Below are positions 34,091-46,206 of a stretch of 64,000 bases of DNA, piece after piece (positions within the stretch are counted from its first letter, which is position 1; every line of letters starts with the position of its first letter). Below the pieces are notes generated by a model. It saw nothing but the letters and a program-made list of their open reading frames with translations. It did not search any database and was not told the origin of the DNA. The DNA is from Posidonia oceanica (Eukaryota; Streptophyta; Magnoliopsida; Alismatales; Posidoniaceae), in assembly GCA_037176725.1 (NCBI GenBank), contig JAZBRS010000060.1, positions 57,564,001 to 57,628,000 on the forward strand. Reading direction: 5' to 3'. Both the position numbers and the translations under genes were made by a program.

Positions 34091-36717
34091 CTATACCCTC
34101 CCTGATCGCGTGACTTCCGCACACGTTTCGGTGGTGTAGTCATAAGGTACGCGATGGGGGTCCCAGGTTAAGTCAATAACTGTAGGGGCTCGTGCTTCGA
34201 GCACTAGAGGGGCTACCGGAGGGTTGGCTGGATAATAGGGCAGGGGGTGCTGGTATTGGTAGGTTGCAGGAGGCCCTGGCTGGGACCAGGCTAACAGCCT
34301 GACTAGGGGCCTACCCAGATAGGAGGCTGGGGTTTGGGCCTGAGGTCTGGCTTGAAGGTATACAGGGGCAGGGGCTTGAGGATGCATGGTAGGGCGAGTA
34401 GCGGGGCGCCCCAGCCTGGCACGTGGTCGGATCATATGGACTTCCGACTCGGAGCCGGCAACGGCGGCACGATAAAGAGCAAGAGGGAAGGGGTCCGAGA
34501 CATCATGAATGAGCTCGGAGGGGTTTACCACAGACGTAGCAGGCCCAGAGGGGGAGAGAGAGTAGATTCTCGAGGTCCTCGTGCCTCCCGGATTGGGATG
34601 CTTCGGAAGGGGCTGGTGGACAATGCTGGGATGAGGGGGTGCTAATGCAGATGCAGGGGCTAATGCTGATGGAGGGACAGAAGATGGTGCCTCGTGCGTG
34701 TGGATCGAGATTGTTCCTGACTCAATTAGATTCTGGATGGCGTCCCGTAGAGTGAGGCAACTGTTCGTCGAGTGCCCGGGGGCTCGATGAAAGTCGCAGA
34801 AAAGGTGCGCCTTATGCCAATGCGGAAGTGGATTTGGCAAAGGGCACGCCTCGGGAAACCTCAGAAATGTCGCAACCTTGGGGAGGATGGCGGTTAACTG
34901 TTCCACCAGTGGGGTGAATTGACGCCGTGGCCGCCTTGGCCCCTGGGGTTGCGCTTGCCGGACCGGTGCGGTAGGATACACCGGTTGGGCGGTGGTGGTG
35001 ATCTGGGGTGTGGGGGGTGCTCTAGGTGCTGGTACATAGATTACTTGATGTGGGGGAGGCCGAACCGCTAGCTGAACAGGCACAGGCGCAGGGTCAACGT
35101 AGGCAACAGCAGGCTTTGGCGAGTCCTTCTTCTTGGGCCGGTTGCTGGTACCACTGCTGTTGCTGCTGGTGTTGCCGCTGGAGTTGTTGCTGTTGCTGCT
35201 GGCGGTGGCCTGCTTGGCAAACGCAGAGAGCGCTGGGAAGTTGCCACTCCGTAGCGAACTCTCCACGCAGGTGCCAGCTCGGATCAGTGCAGAGAAGGTT
35301 GTGACAGGTTGATTGCTGAGCAGAGCCCCGACAGCAGGCTGCGCACCCCCGATCACAATCTCGAGGGACTCCTCATCAAAGGGTCCGTCTCGAACCTACG
35401 AAGCGAGTGCGTGCCAATGGTCGACATACTCTCCGAACGGCTCGCCGGGGTTCTGCTTTAATGCGACGAGGTCCGCGCGCTTAGGGACCAGGTTCAAGTT
35501 GAAGGAGTATTGTCCCAGGAATGCCTGGCTGAGGTCATTCCACATCTTAATGCTGGCCATATCAAGTGAGGTGAACCACTTGAGCACAGGGCCACTCAGA
35601 CTTTTCTGGAACAAGTGGATTAGCAACCTCTCGTCAGCCTAGAACTGAGCGAGATCTCCATAGTACGCCTTCAGGTGTGCAATTGGGCAGCCTCTACCAT
35701 TGTATTTTTCAAATACTGGGATGCGGAACTTCAGGGGGAGTACCGCCTCTGGGAAATAACAGAGGTCCTGGAATTGGCAAGACTGGTGGTTCGTACCCTG
35801 CACTTGTCGAAGTGCTTTCTCCAGAACAGCGAGCCTGTTGTCGCTGGAGTTTGGAGCTACTGCCAACTGAGGTGGTACAGTAGGGGTAGGGGCCACATAC
35901 GCCGCATAAGTTGCACCGAGGTGCTCCTCTGGGTCAACCATCACCTAGCCTGGTGGAGCGACGGGATGGGCGGCGTATCCATGCAGATGTGTAGTGTGTG
36001 TAGGCATGTATGCTGGGGTAGGGTCTTGCTGATGAGCACGGTGCCGGGCTACGGGCCAGTGGGATGCTGCACTCCGATCAGTCCCACGGACTGACCACCA
36101 GGTGCCAGAGGAGGATGCTGTGCTTGGTGTTGTGCAAATGCAGGAGGCGGAAGCTGGGCCCCCATCGCCTGAGCAGTGAGTAGCTGAGGTGGTGGTCTGG
36201 GTGGAGGAGTAGAAGGGAATGCTTGCGACGCGAAAGCAGGTTGCAGCGGAGCCTCGGGAGCAGCAGGAACAAATGCGGGGCGGAGAGATAGAGCCATGCC
36301 CTGCAGTCTCTGGGCAGTCTCCATCAGCTGCTGGTACTGCATCTCAGGGGACCCATCAGTAGGTATGCTGAGTTGCAGGACCGGCGGAGGACGAGAATCA
36401 AGCGGTTGGGACGCAGATTGTCCAAGAGGCAGAGGTCCTAGGGCGTAATTCGCCGCAACTGGGTGAGTGTCAAAAGTGACATCACCTTGAGGAGGAGGAG
36501 TCAGTGGTGTCTCCGGAGCGTGGGCGGCGGCTACCAAGATAGTCTCGGCAACCGGGTCCAACGGAGCTTGCCACAGCCCCACAGAATAAGAAGGCGGTAG
36601 CTGTACCAGAGAAGGAGATGCTGGCACAGATGGAGCATATGCAGGAGTCGAAGGGACCGAAAGAGGGGCCACCTCTGGGGCAATAGGGACCTGGGAGTCA
36701 CCGGCAAACTAGGCCAT
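34091..36717 (-). pseudogene. gag: E2 gag (broken)
   Basis: Homologue of 4419-7006. The start codon is the ATG at 36717-36715, followed one codon later by a TAG (36713-36711). A Pro-rich N-terminal region is followed by the gag core at about 35400-35640 (VLKWFTSLDM, WNDLSQAFLGQYSFN), a Ser/Asn linker and the CDFHRAPGHSTNSC finger near 34790. TAG stops lie at 36711, 36049, 35639 (CAG in E1), 35396 (shared with E1 5776) and 34091 (TAC in E1). The gag core keeps the stretch of about 57 bp that E1 lost. Confidence 0.85.
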
Positions 36718-37477
36718 CGCTGACCGAGAACGGGTGATCACAGGGCTACGAGCAGGAGCAAGGGGGCGAATCCTAGGAGGAGCTATGTTCGCTAAAGCGA
36801 AGTAGCTCGGAAGGGAGGATGATCAGAAGCAGGGGTCGCAGCAGGGGCGTCAGCAAGAGAGGACACTCAAGCTCCAGCTAAGGAACTCGCTGATAGATCT
36901 CTCTCTGCGCGAAGAGCAAACAAAATCAAGGGGTTAGAACCCAAAAGAAAAAGCAAATGGGTTAGTGCATGATATGAATGCAGATGTATGCTTTCTAGCG
37001 TGCTCTCCCTCACCAATCTAGGGTGTCCTAGTAGGCAATCTACTTCGGACGCTCAGGGGTGTACGGGTCGCCGACTTAGGCTAGAAAAAAGCAGGTCCCA
37101 CGTCTTAAACCCGGCCCAAAGCTCAGGTGGTGACGTAGTGGTGCGTAGGTGGTCTTGACCCTGCCAGAAGCACGGGTGGTACCCTCTACTAACACCGACG
37201 CGACCCCTTGACAAGGGGGGACAGACCGATCTACTTGCTCCACACCAAAGCGTTGGACGCAAGAGACCGGGACTATCCTTCTCAGACTGTAGGCGGACTC
37301 AGATGAGAAGAATGCATGCCCTATATGATGCTTTATGCAAATGCTTCGCGTTTTATCTTGCGTTTTTTATTAACTCAAGGGGGTGCAGGTGAGTTTGCAG
37401 TCTCTAGTTGCTCCTAGAAATTCTTTTTACTTGCCGTTTTTTAATTAGCCATAGGGGAAGCAATCAGTCTCTAATTG
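36718..37477 (-). other. E2 leader (PBS region missing)
   Basis: The leader aligns with 3670-4400 of E1. The first 575 bases or so of the E1 leader, including the PBS, are absent: the LTR end CGCTACA is followed directly by CAATTAGAGACTG, which corresponds to about 3670 in E1. No gene. Confidence 0.75.
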
Positions 37478-37590
37478 TGTAGCGATCCCGATCGGAATCA
37501 GGCTCGCTATTTAGCGGCGATTGGATCCGAGGAAGAGGCTCAACTCGAAAACGCTTGAAATCGAGGAGAAAAAGGAAAGATAAGACAAAT

Positions 37591-37601
37591 CAGAGTCGCC
37601 A
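37591..37601 (-). other. PBS-like 11-mer inside the E2 LTR
   Basis: On the minus strand this reads TGGCGACTCTG, an exact match to the first 11 bases of the E1 PBS, about 120 bp before the LTR end. The real PBS is missing from this copy. Confidence 0.7.
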
Positions 37602-38084
37602 CCATGTCTATTAACGGGAGACAAGGAAAACCGGGGGAAATGCGTGAATTAACACGCAAAACCGAGCAAGAAATGCAAAGCAAAGCAATGCAAAGGAAAA
37701 CAAATGCAAACAAATGCAAATGAGATGACTCTAGCCTAGGATAAGGGCAGTACGGTCATTGCGGGCCAGAAGACAGGGCAAGGACTCCTGTTACGCGCGG
37801 GGAAGGTGTTAGGCACCCCCGACACGCCCGAGAATCGGTCTTTCTAGGCTTACGCTCGCATACGCAGAAAAATGCAGGATTGAATGCCTATGTGCCTATA
37901 AATGCCTAAATGAATGCTCAAGGTGTGCTCTAAGTGGGAAGAAACAAAGCAAGGAAGTAAACGTGCTCTCTAAGTGCTCAGCTACGCTGTCTGTGTTCCG
38001 AATTAGGCGAAACCTAGCTCGTGAGAACTTCAGACAGTAAGCATCACAGCCCTATATGCAAATGCTGGCGAAAAAGCGAAACAG

Positions 38085-38405
38085 CGAGAAAACCATGCAA
38101 TGCAATCGACATGCAAGGGAAAACGGCGTAAAACACGCAAAACAAGGCGAGAAAAAAGAAAGGCACGCAAAACGATGCAAAAGAGCGAAACCGACACGCA
38201 AAACGAGCGGAAAACAAGGCAACACGCGAAACAAGACAAGAAAACAGAATGGCACGCAAAACGGTGCAAAAGACGATAGCGGGCACGCAAAACCGTGCCA
38301 AAAGGAAAGCGAGCGCGTAGAACGGCGCAAAAGCAAAGCAGGCACGCAAAATGGTGCCAAAACGAGAGCGGGCACGCGAAATAGTGCCAAAACAGCGAAG
38401 GAAAA
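38085..38405 (-). repeat. 30-bp hairpin-unit tandem array in E2 LTR
   Basis: Reversed equivalent of the E1 LTR arrays, about 10-11 copies with core GGCACGCAAAACGGTGC as read on the plus strand. Confidence 0.82.
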
Positions 38406-41400
38406 CCTCGGAAAAGCCATGCGAATGCAAGAGTGCAGAAAAGATCAGAAGAGGCCAAAGGGGAGGCGAAACAACGTGTGTGTAAGAACAGACGTCGTTT
38501 AGGACCACTCGGAGTAGATGTGAAGACCTACAGAGGGGAGAGTGTGCAAACGGAGGGATTACCACCTCTTTGCGACTGTTTCCCGCTAAACCGTTCCACG
38601 GTGTGTCTCGCACGCTGCCCAAAGCTCGCGATGCGATCGGATCGTGGAAAAGGGGGGAGAAAGTCACATTAAGTGGCAAATCCAAGGAAAACTCAACACA
38701 AAACACACAGGGATACGCGAAACGAGGATTTGGAGATAGAAGTAAAAAGGGGAGGCCCTATTCTACATGCTCAAAGAGACAGAAAGCGAAAACAAGAAAA
38801 ACTGTGTAAATGGCATGCAAATGCAATGCAGGGGTTCAGGAGGACATACCTGGAAATCCGGGAGCCTGATCTAAAATCTGTCTGGTTCATGCTGAAGACC
38901 GCTTCGCTGCGGTCGCCTGGGCAGCTTACTTGAGAAGATCCAACGGCCGGATTGGAAGATATCGCGGCTTCAAGGCAGAAGGGCCAGAACAGGGGAGAAG
39001 AATAGATCTAGGTGTCCAGGAGGTCCTAGGGGTGTGCAAAAGGTCCTCCCAAGTGAAAGGGAGCTAAAAGTGCTTAGTGTGTGCAAAAGGATGCTAAAAT
39101 GCAAGACTAAATGAATGTAGGATGCATGCAAAAGCAAGAAAAAGTAAAGAGAAGAAACTGGGAAAAGTCAGGATTTCAGAAAGCATTTTGAAGAAGAAAG
39201 GGGCTAAAAATGCAAATTTTCCAGAAAACAGGGGTCCACAGGAAAGGATTTCGAAAACAGGAGAGGACAGAGGTCCATTTTGCAAGAAACTAGGCTCAGA
39301 AAGCTGTTTTGGAAAGAGGGTATGCTTTAAAAGAGGTTTTGAAAGCAGAAAGAGGTCAGAATGCAATTTTGGAAGAACTGGGGTCTAAAATGCAAATTTT
39401 CCAGAAAACAGGGTTCTGGGGAGTCTGAGAATACTGGTGGAGGGTCTGCATGCAATTTGGTAAGCATAGGAGCTAGGATGCAACCTAGGGGCAAAATGGT
39501 CTTTTCACATGGTTTTTTTGAAAGATGCAAGGACCTATGTGTGATTTTGAAATTATGCAGGGGCAAAAATGCAATTTAATATGGAAAACATGCTCTGAAA
39601 AATAAGGGACAGGACTACAGTGCAATTTTTAAAAAGAACAGGGTCAAAAATGCAATGCAATAAGCCAACAATGCATGCAAGAGCTACTGTTCATTTAAAA
39701 TAGACCTAAGTGCAAATATGCAAAAGCAGAAGGTAAAAAAAGCAATGCAGTATGCAAAAATAAAAAATAACAGCTAAGTTCCTACAGTGCATGGACTTAC
39801 ATGCAAAAACAGAAACATGCAGGGACCTAGAATGCAATGCAGTATGGTAAAATGCAAGCAAATAAACTAACTGATTTAAGACAGGACTTACATGCAAAAA
39901 TCAAAAGCAGAGGGGCTAAAATGCAAAATATTATAACAGCACAGCACAGTAAATGGACCAGATTGTAAATACTGAAAACCATAAACAGATCATGCAATTT
40001 AATATGATTTTGATTTAAAAATGCAGCAGATTAAATGAAATAAGGACTAGAGTGTAAAATGACAGAAACTTAAACCAAATATGCAATATTTACCTAAAAA
40101 CTTTAGCTAGGACAAAATAAATGCACAGTAAAAGCTCCGGCGCCATGGGCACTGTAGCAGCAAGCTGCCAGCGCCCATGAACGCCGGCACAGGGGGCTTG
40201 GAGACGCGCAGACCGGCGGAGGTGCTGCTCCTGGGGCTGACGGAGGCAGGGCGACGATCGGCGAGGGACGACGATGCTTGGAATGCGCCGGAATGCTCGC
40301 CGGAGGTCTGCAGGACTTCTGGAACTCGGTCCGGCCGCTCGACGCAGCGGAGCTGCGTTCTGAAGACCGGAGGAGTCTCTTGCCGTCTGTGCGGAGCTCC
40401 GGGGATCACGGGGGTCACGTTCCACTGGTCGAATCGTCGCGAAGACCGGAGAACGTCGCTGGGGAAGACGACCAGACCGGCGAGCCGAAACGGAACAGGG
40501 GGCCGGAAAACCTATTCTAAAGGCTGGGGAAGCAAGAGAAGAGGAAGGGGAGGCTAAGGGAAGGAAGATTTACCGTTGTCCGCGTCTGAGATGTCCTCCC
40601 GACGTCGGTGGCTTCAGCAGTCGCCGGTGGAGGCCGTCCGGTCGCTGCGGTGGATGCTGGCGGCTCGCGGCGGTTGGAACGGCTTCAGGACGAAGCTCTG
40701 GAGCTTCCCAGACGATCGGGTGAGGCTGCAGCTGCTCGGACGGAGAAATGGGTCTTCTAGGTGGACTGTAAGCTGCCGGGGGCCGGGGGAGCGTTCTGTT
40801 GCTCCTCGGCTCGGCTGGAGACCTCCGGAGGATTGTTGGGATGCTGGCGATGGAGGTTGGATGCTTTGGAAAGGGTTCTGGTGCGAGTAGATAGGAAATG
40901 GAGGTTTGGGCTGATTTCTGACAGAAACAAGGCTAGGTGTTTGTAGTGCGGTTTAGGGTCAGTGGTGGACGAGAAGGTCTGATGGCTGGGGCTTTGGAAA
41001 GGTGGAGGTCTGGCGAGTAGCTGGGTGAAGTTTGGGAGGATTCTGTGGATTGTGGAGGAGGGAATTACGGAGTGGGTTCAGGTCAGTTGCAGATAGGCTT
41101 TCAGAGGGATTAAGTAGTGATTTGGGTGGTGGAATGGCTGTAGAAAGGTGAGGGGAAATGGCTGTGTTTTGGGTGAACTTGGGGGAGTAATTGGGAGGTG
41201 GATGAAGGCCGGGAAGGGATTTGGTTTTCTAGAAATGGAAGAGGGGAGTCGGCTGAAGAATTCAGAGGGAATTGGAGGAGGATTGGGCCTGGGGATTGGG
41301 CTGAGATGGAGGCTTCTCTCCAGGATGCCAAGGTCTCCCTCAGACACTCTCTTCTGCTCTCTCTTCTCTCTTGAATTGGAAGAAATGCAGAGAGGAAGGA

Positions 41401-43443
41401 AGGAATGCACAGGTGGGGAAGAAGTTGGAAATTCTGGTTTGGGGATTGCTCTCTCACTCTCTGGTTCGCTCTTGCACTGTCACACTTGCTCACTCTGGTT
41501 CCGCTCACTCACACTGGTTCTGTCTGGCGCTCTCGATTGAAGGGAGGACGGGAGGCTTATGAATGAGGGGCTACTGCTGGGCGCGAGCTGACGAATTCAA
41601 ACTCGGCCGGCGATCACTGCAGCAGAGGGGACAGGGCGACCAGCTCTGGAAAAGCCGCAGAGAGGAAGGAGAGGCGGCGAGCTCTGTGGATTGACAGGAT
41701 GGACGCTCGAATTTTGAATGGATGGAGGGAGATCTGTAGCAGCGAGCTCGCGGGAAGAAGCTGCAGAAAACTGAGCTGAAGGAGGAAGAAGGAGGGGCGT
41801 GGGCCGGACTGTGCGGGCTGAAGGAAAAAAGCAGAGGAATAAAAGAAAAAGAAACGGGCCGGATTGGGCCCAGTAAGGAAAGGAAAGAAAGAAAGAAGGG
41901 AAATAAGAAAGAAAGAGGGGGGCAAAAAGAAAAGGGAAAATAAAATTAGTAAAAAAGACTAAAAATAAATAAAAATACTGGAGAGGTTGTGATGTGAATT
42001 AGGATTTTAATTAAATTTCTTAATGGCCATTTTGGGTTGATTAATGTGTTTTGGGCTTGCTTAGGGTTTTAGGGTTTTGGTTTTGCTTTTAATTGGTTTT
42101 CACTTGATTAAATGTTTGTTAAACCTTTTTTAAATTGTTTTAAAAATTGTGTTTCCCTTGTTGGACACTTAGAATATTGATTAGGATTTTTTAGGATTTA
42201 TTTTCCCATTAATCAGGATGTTTTTTAGATTTTTAAGTTGTAGTCTTCTTAGGGTTTTTCCTTCTTAAGTCTTTTAAGTTATGTCTTGATTTTTATTTAT
42301 TGATTTTTCTTGAAGTTTTTGGTTGGGTTTTTCTGGTTTGATAGGGTGCTTTTTAAGTCTTTCAGATGTGTTTTTATTTTCTTTTTTAATTAAGTTTTTA
42401 ACTTGTTTTTCTTATGTTTATTAGGTTAAGTCTTTTGCCTTCTTTAATTACTTGTTTTAGTGTTTGATTTTTAATTCTTCTCTTTAGGGTTTGCTTTTTA
42501 ATTCTTTTAGTGGGGTTTTTACTTTTGCTGGGTTTAGATCTCATTTTAGTTTTTTCCTTGATTTTTCAGTGTTTTCTTTTGATTTGTTTCGCATTTTTTA
42601 GCTTACATGTTTAGGTTTCCTTTTAGCTTGATTTAGTTAAGTTTAGGTTTTTAATTGCTTCCTTAATGTTTTTTAGTTGTTTTTCTTAGAGTTCTGAACT
42701 GTTTCTTTTATGTTTTGAGGTTTTACAGATTTTTATGGGTTTTTGTGGATTTTTGCAAAGGGGAGAAAAGGAAAAGAGAAGGAGGAAAGAAATGGAGAAA
42801 AGAGGGAGATAAGAGGAAAAGGGATAGGTTGGAGGAAAACGATTTTTTTAAAATTCAGAAAAAGTGTTAAAAATAAAGTAAAAATAGGGATAAGATAGAG
42901 GAGGGATAGAAGCACAGAGGGGGCCCACAGCCAGACCAGAAAAAGGATAAGAAAGGGATGAAAAGAGAGATGATAATCAGGAGAGAGAGAGGAGAGAGAA
43001 AATGATAATCCCGGAGAGAGAAAAGGATAATTTGGGTGAAAGAGGGTCTTAATGGTCTTGGAATGGGGTGAAAATTGGTGAGTGGGTAGTCTAGGGTTTG
43101 AGGTGTTGGGTCTAAGGTTTTGGTTTGATTCTAAGAAGGTTTTGGAGGGGTTTCAAGGTGTAGAAAAAGGGTAGTTTTACCTAGGTTTTCTAGGGTTTTT
43201 GGGAATGGGTCAGGTTTGGAAATTTCTAAGTTTTTGGGTAGGCTTGTTGGGTGGATAGTGGTGGTTTTTCCTATGATTTTTAGTTAGGTTTTGAGGTTGG
43301 GAAGCGGGGTAAAGGTTTAGGCCAAGACAGGCTGATTTTGAAGGGTAGAGAGGAGGATTAGGGTTAGGGTTTGGTTGGGGTTTGATCCAGCAATCACCAA
43401 GAGGGCTCCAAGGGTCCAAGCCTGCCAAGATGGGGTGTCAACA

Positions 43444-43448
43444 AATTG
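43444..43448. other. Candidate target-site duplication of E2
   Basis: AATTG directly follows the LTR terminus of E2 in E3 leader sequence. The partner lies off-window. Confidence 0.3.
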
Positions 43449-43852
43449 TCCTTAGGCTTAATGCAAAAGGGGAAGAAAATCACCCAGATATGGCAAGCAG
43501 ACAGCACACATCACAGCAAAAGGCATGGGCATGGCATGTGTATGTGTGTGTGAGCATGATAGTGAAAGAAAAACACTTATCATTGCAAAAAGCAGGTACA
43601 CATAGCATGTGCAGGTGTAGTGGCGTTGCATTAGTGTAAAGGGAAGCATTCATCATTCAAAAGGCATGCATGGTGTGCCAAGCAAGTATTTAGACATGTG
43701 ATGCACGCAAAATGAAACAGCGCAGGCAATCATGGCATAAAGCAGGTAAATAAACAAGCATGCAGGTAAGCAGGTAAAGCAGGTGAAAGCAAAAGGCAAG
43801 CAAAACACCCGAGCAAGAGGCGAGAAGGCCAAGGCGAAAGCTGGAGTACTGC
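43444..43852 (-). other. E3 leader start
   Basis: T-rich on the minus strand, with words shared with the E1 leader (TTTGCTTGCC, CATGCCATGC). It stops abruptly at the E2 terminus. No gene. Confidence 0.6.
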
Positions 43853-43870
43853 TCCCTAGCGGAGTCGCTA
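43853..43870 (-). other. Primer binding site of E3
   Basis: On the minus strand TAGCGACTCCGCTAGGGA follows the LTR end by one base. It differs from the E1 PBS at three positions, two of them G-to-A changes. Confidence 0.72.
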
Positions 43871-44539
43871 TTGTAGTAATCCTGAATTCTGATCGTCCAT
43901 GCACATTACCAAAGCTTGTGTGCACCGATCAAAATAGGCTCACTATATGCGGCTGGTTCCGAGGGAAGAACTCGACTCGGAAACGCTGGCAAAAGAAAAG
44001 AAAAGAAATGATAAGACAATTTGGAGTCGCCATCGGGTCTATTGAATTGGAAGACAAGGAAAACCAGGGGGTAAAGCATGAAAAGACATGCTGAACCGGA
44101 TGCAAGGAGGGGCAAAGAGATGCAAGGATAAGCTAAGCTATGCTATGCTATTATGCTATGCTATGACTCAGGCCTAGGATAAGGGAAAGGTCGATGCGAG
44201 CCAAGAGAAAGGGCAAGGACTCCTGTTACGCACGGGGAAGGTGTTAGGCACCTTGATACATTCGAGAGTCGGTCTTTCTTAGGCAATCTCGCGCTAATGC
44301 AGGGAATTGCTAGCCTAATGCCATTTGCCTTAAATGCTTACCTATTATGCAAGGAAAATAAACGTGCTATCTAAGTGCTCAGCCACGCTGCTAGTGTTTC
44401 GAACTGGACGGACCCTGGTTCGTGAGAACTCCAAAGCAGTAAGCATCATAGCCCTATATGCAGATGCAAGCAATAAAACAAAACGGCGGGAAAATCAAGC
44501 AATGCGAGCGACATGCAAGCAATAAAGTAAAATAGGCAC

Positions 44540-44700
44540 GGAAAACAATGCAAAAAATGCGGGAAATACTGCAAAGCGGCAAAACGATGCAAAAGGCGGA
44601 AAGCAATGCAAAGGGGTGCGGAAAACCATGCAAAGGAGCGGGAAAACAATGCAAAAATGCAGAAAACGGGGCAAAGTGCGGAAAACGAGGCAAAGCGGGG
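44540..44700 (-). repeat. Short degenerate array in E3 LTR
   Basis: Loose repeats of about 20-30 bp with AAAACGATGCAAAA and GCGGAAAAC words, in the position of the 30-bp array of E1/E2 but poorly conserved. Confidence 0.55.
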
Positions 44701-44830
44701 TGCGAAATCAAAACAGAGGGGCGGGCAACATGCATTGAGGTTACAACAAGCCAAAGAAGCGCTAAAGCGCAAGAAACGGTGAGCGAAACAAAATCAACGC
44801 TTTAAAATGGCTGTCAGCTATCTGCATGCA

Positions 44831-44887
44831 TTGGACGCTGGCATCACCAATGTCCAACGTTGGACGCTGGGAGAGCCCGCGTCCAAC
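44831..44887. repeat. 29-bp palindromic module 1 in E3 LTR
   Basis: TTGGACGC at 44831 and again at 44860 (29 bp apart), with the central near-palindrome ATGTCCAACGTTGGACGC and closing GCGTCCAAC. Confidence 0.9.
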
Positions 44888-45069
44888 ACCCACTGCAGAC
44901 AGACAGCATGCATATTTTGAAAATCCATGCATTCTAACTATATGGATGCAATACAGATGCAAATATGCAACTAAATGGGTGCTAGACATGCTAATCTAAC
45001 CTAACAGAAGATTAGAGGAAGAATCAGAACAAGGAGCATGCCAAAATAAGGATCCAAACATGCAGGTTG

Positions 45070-45126
45070 TTGGACGCTTGTACGCTGGGCGTCCAACGTT
45101 GGACGCCAGAGAGGCTAGCGTCCAAC
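45070..45126. repeat. 29-bp palindromic module 2 in E3 LTR
   Basis: TTGGACGC at 45070 and 45099, central perfect palindrome GCGTCCAACGTTGGACGC. Confidence 0.92.
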
Positions 45127-45300
45127 AAGGACAGAAGGCAGAGGGGAGAAAAGATATATACAAGTGATAGAGGATAGTTGGGATCATGCATTTGGGTTGC
45201 TGGATTCAGAGTAAGGGCAAGCAAGCAAACAAGGGATGCATAAAATAAACAATCCAACCTCACTTGTGTTGAGTGCCAGGCCAGAGGCACAACCAGGGCG

Positions 45301-45357
45301 TTGGACGTGAGCTGGGTCGGCGTCCAACGTTGGACGCAAACACCAGCAGCGTACAAC
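45301..45357. repeat. 29-bp palindromic module 3 in E3 LTR
   Basis: TTGGACG at 45301 and 45330. The centre is palindromic except at its outermost base pair. The closing arm has one change (GCGTACAAC). Confidence 0.9.
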
Positions 45358-45529
45358 GCTCTGGGAGGCACAACACACAAAAAGCATGCACAAACAAGCA
45401 AATAAATTAACTAAAATAAAAGAACAGTTGCTAAATAGGCTAAGCATGCATAAGAACACAGGGAGCAAGTAAATAAGCAAGATTAGAGAGGTATGCCAAC
45501 ATTAAACAATCAAGAGATGAGCCAGGGCG

Positions 45530-45586
45530 TTGGACGCTAGAGCCAGCAGCGTCCAACGTTGGACGCTAAGGGCTCTGGCGTCCAAC
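45530..45586. repeat. 29-bp palindromic module 4 in E3 LTR
   Basis: TTGGACGC at 45530 and 45559. Both hairpins have perfect 10-bp arms CGTTGGACGC and GCGTCCAACG around 11-base loops of different sequence. Confidence 0.93.
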
Positions 45587-45910
45587 GACCTAGGCATGCA
45601 AACTCGCCTGTTCTAAAGGGGGAGCTCAGCTCAGACCCCACCTACATGCATGCAGCTACTGTAACATGCCATAACAGAAAAGGAAGCATTGAAAGCAAGC
45701 ATTTGATCCAAGAAGACAAAATAAAAAGAAGCATGCATGAAAGAATAGGCTTTAAACTTGCAAAAGGAAATAGATGGCTGAAAGAAATTCTAGCAAACCT
45801 AAGCATGGCTGCCTTAGGGGCTAGGCATCTCTAAGCATGCATGGATCAAATTATAACAACCAAAATGTGCATGATATAGGCATAGCAGTAAAGCACAGCA
45901 AACAGAGGCG

Positions 45911-45967
45911 TTGGACGCTAGGTGAGCCAGCGTCCAACGTTGGACGCAGCTCATCCTAGCGTCCAAC
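45911..45967. repeat. 29-bp palindromic module 5 in E3 LTR
   Basis: TTGGACGC at 45911 and 45940. The two loops are partly complementary to each other (TAGGTGAGCCA and AGCTCATCCTA). Confidence 0.92.
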
Positions 45968-46149
45968 AAAGGCAGAAGATAGATAGATATTAAGCATGCA
46001 AAAAAGCCTTCAAACAAGCATGGAACAAGTTTAAATCATGGCATAACATCAGAGAGAATTAAAAGGAGGCAAATAGCATATGCTTGCAAGAAAGCATGCA
46101 AAGGAAAAGCATGGGAAGCATTCAAACCAAGGCAAAGCAAAGCAGGCCG

Positions 46150-46206
46150 TTGGACGCAGGTCTATGCCGCGTCCAACGTTGGACGCACTAGTTGGTGCGT
46201 CCAACA
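46150..46206. repeat. 29-bp palindromic module 6 in E3 LTR
   Basis: TTGGACGC at 46150 and 46179, central perfect palindrome GCGTCCAACGTTGGACGC. Confidence 0.92.

Larger units (their letters stand above)
24537..43443 (-). mobile_element. E2: second copy of the same Tat/Ogre-type family, interrupted by E1
   Basis: Reading on the minus strand from 43443: a 6 kb LTR, leader, gag, protease, His-rich linker, RT, RNase H, aRNH, integrase, spacer, DUF7745-like ORF and the start of the 3' region. Its remaining 3' region and 3' LTR should lie left of the window, beyond E1. It carries 13 in-frame TAG and 1 TGA and few frameshifts. Its 5' end abuts E3 leader sequence, so E2 inserted into E3. Confidence 0.88.
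37478..43443 (-). repeat. 5' LTR of E2 (about 5.97 kb)
   Basis: On the minus strand it starts TGTTGACACCCC (43443) and ends CGCTACA (37478). It is homologous along its length to the E1 3' LTR, including the segment deleted from the E1 5' LTR. About 45 bp near its 3' end are missing relative to E1. AAACCCTAA-type words recur in it (for example at 42060, 43191 and 43361 on the opposite strand as TTAGGGTTT). Confidence 0.88.
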
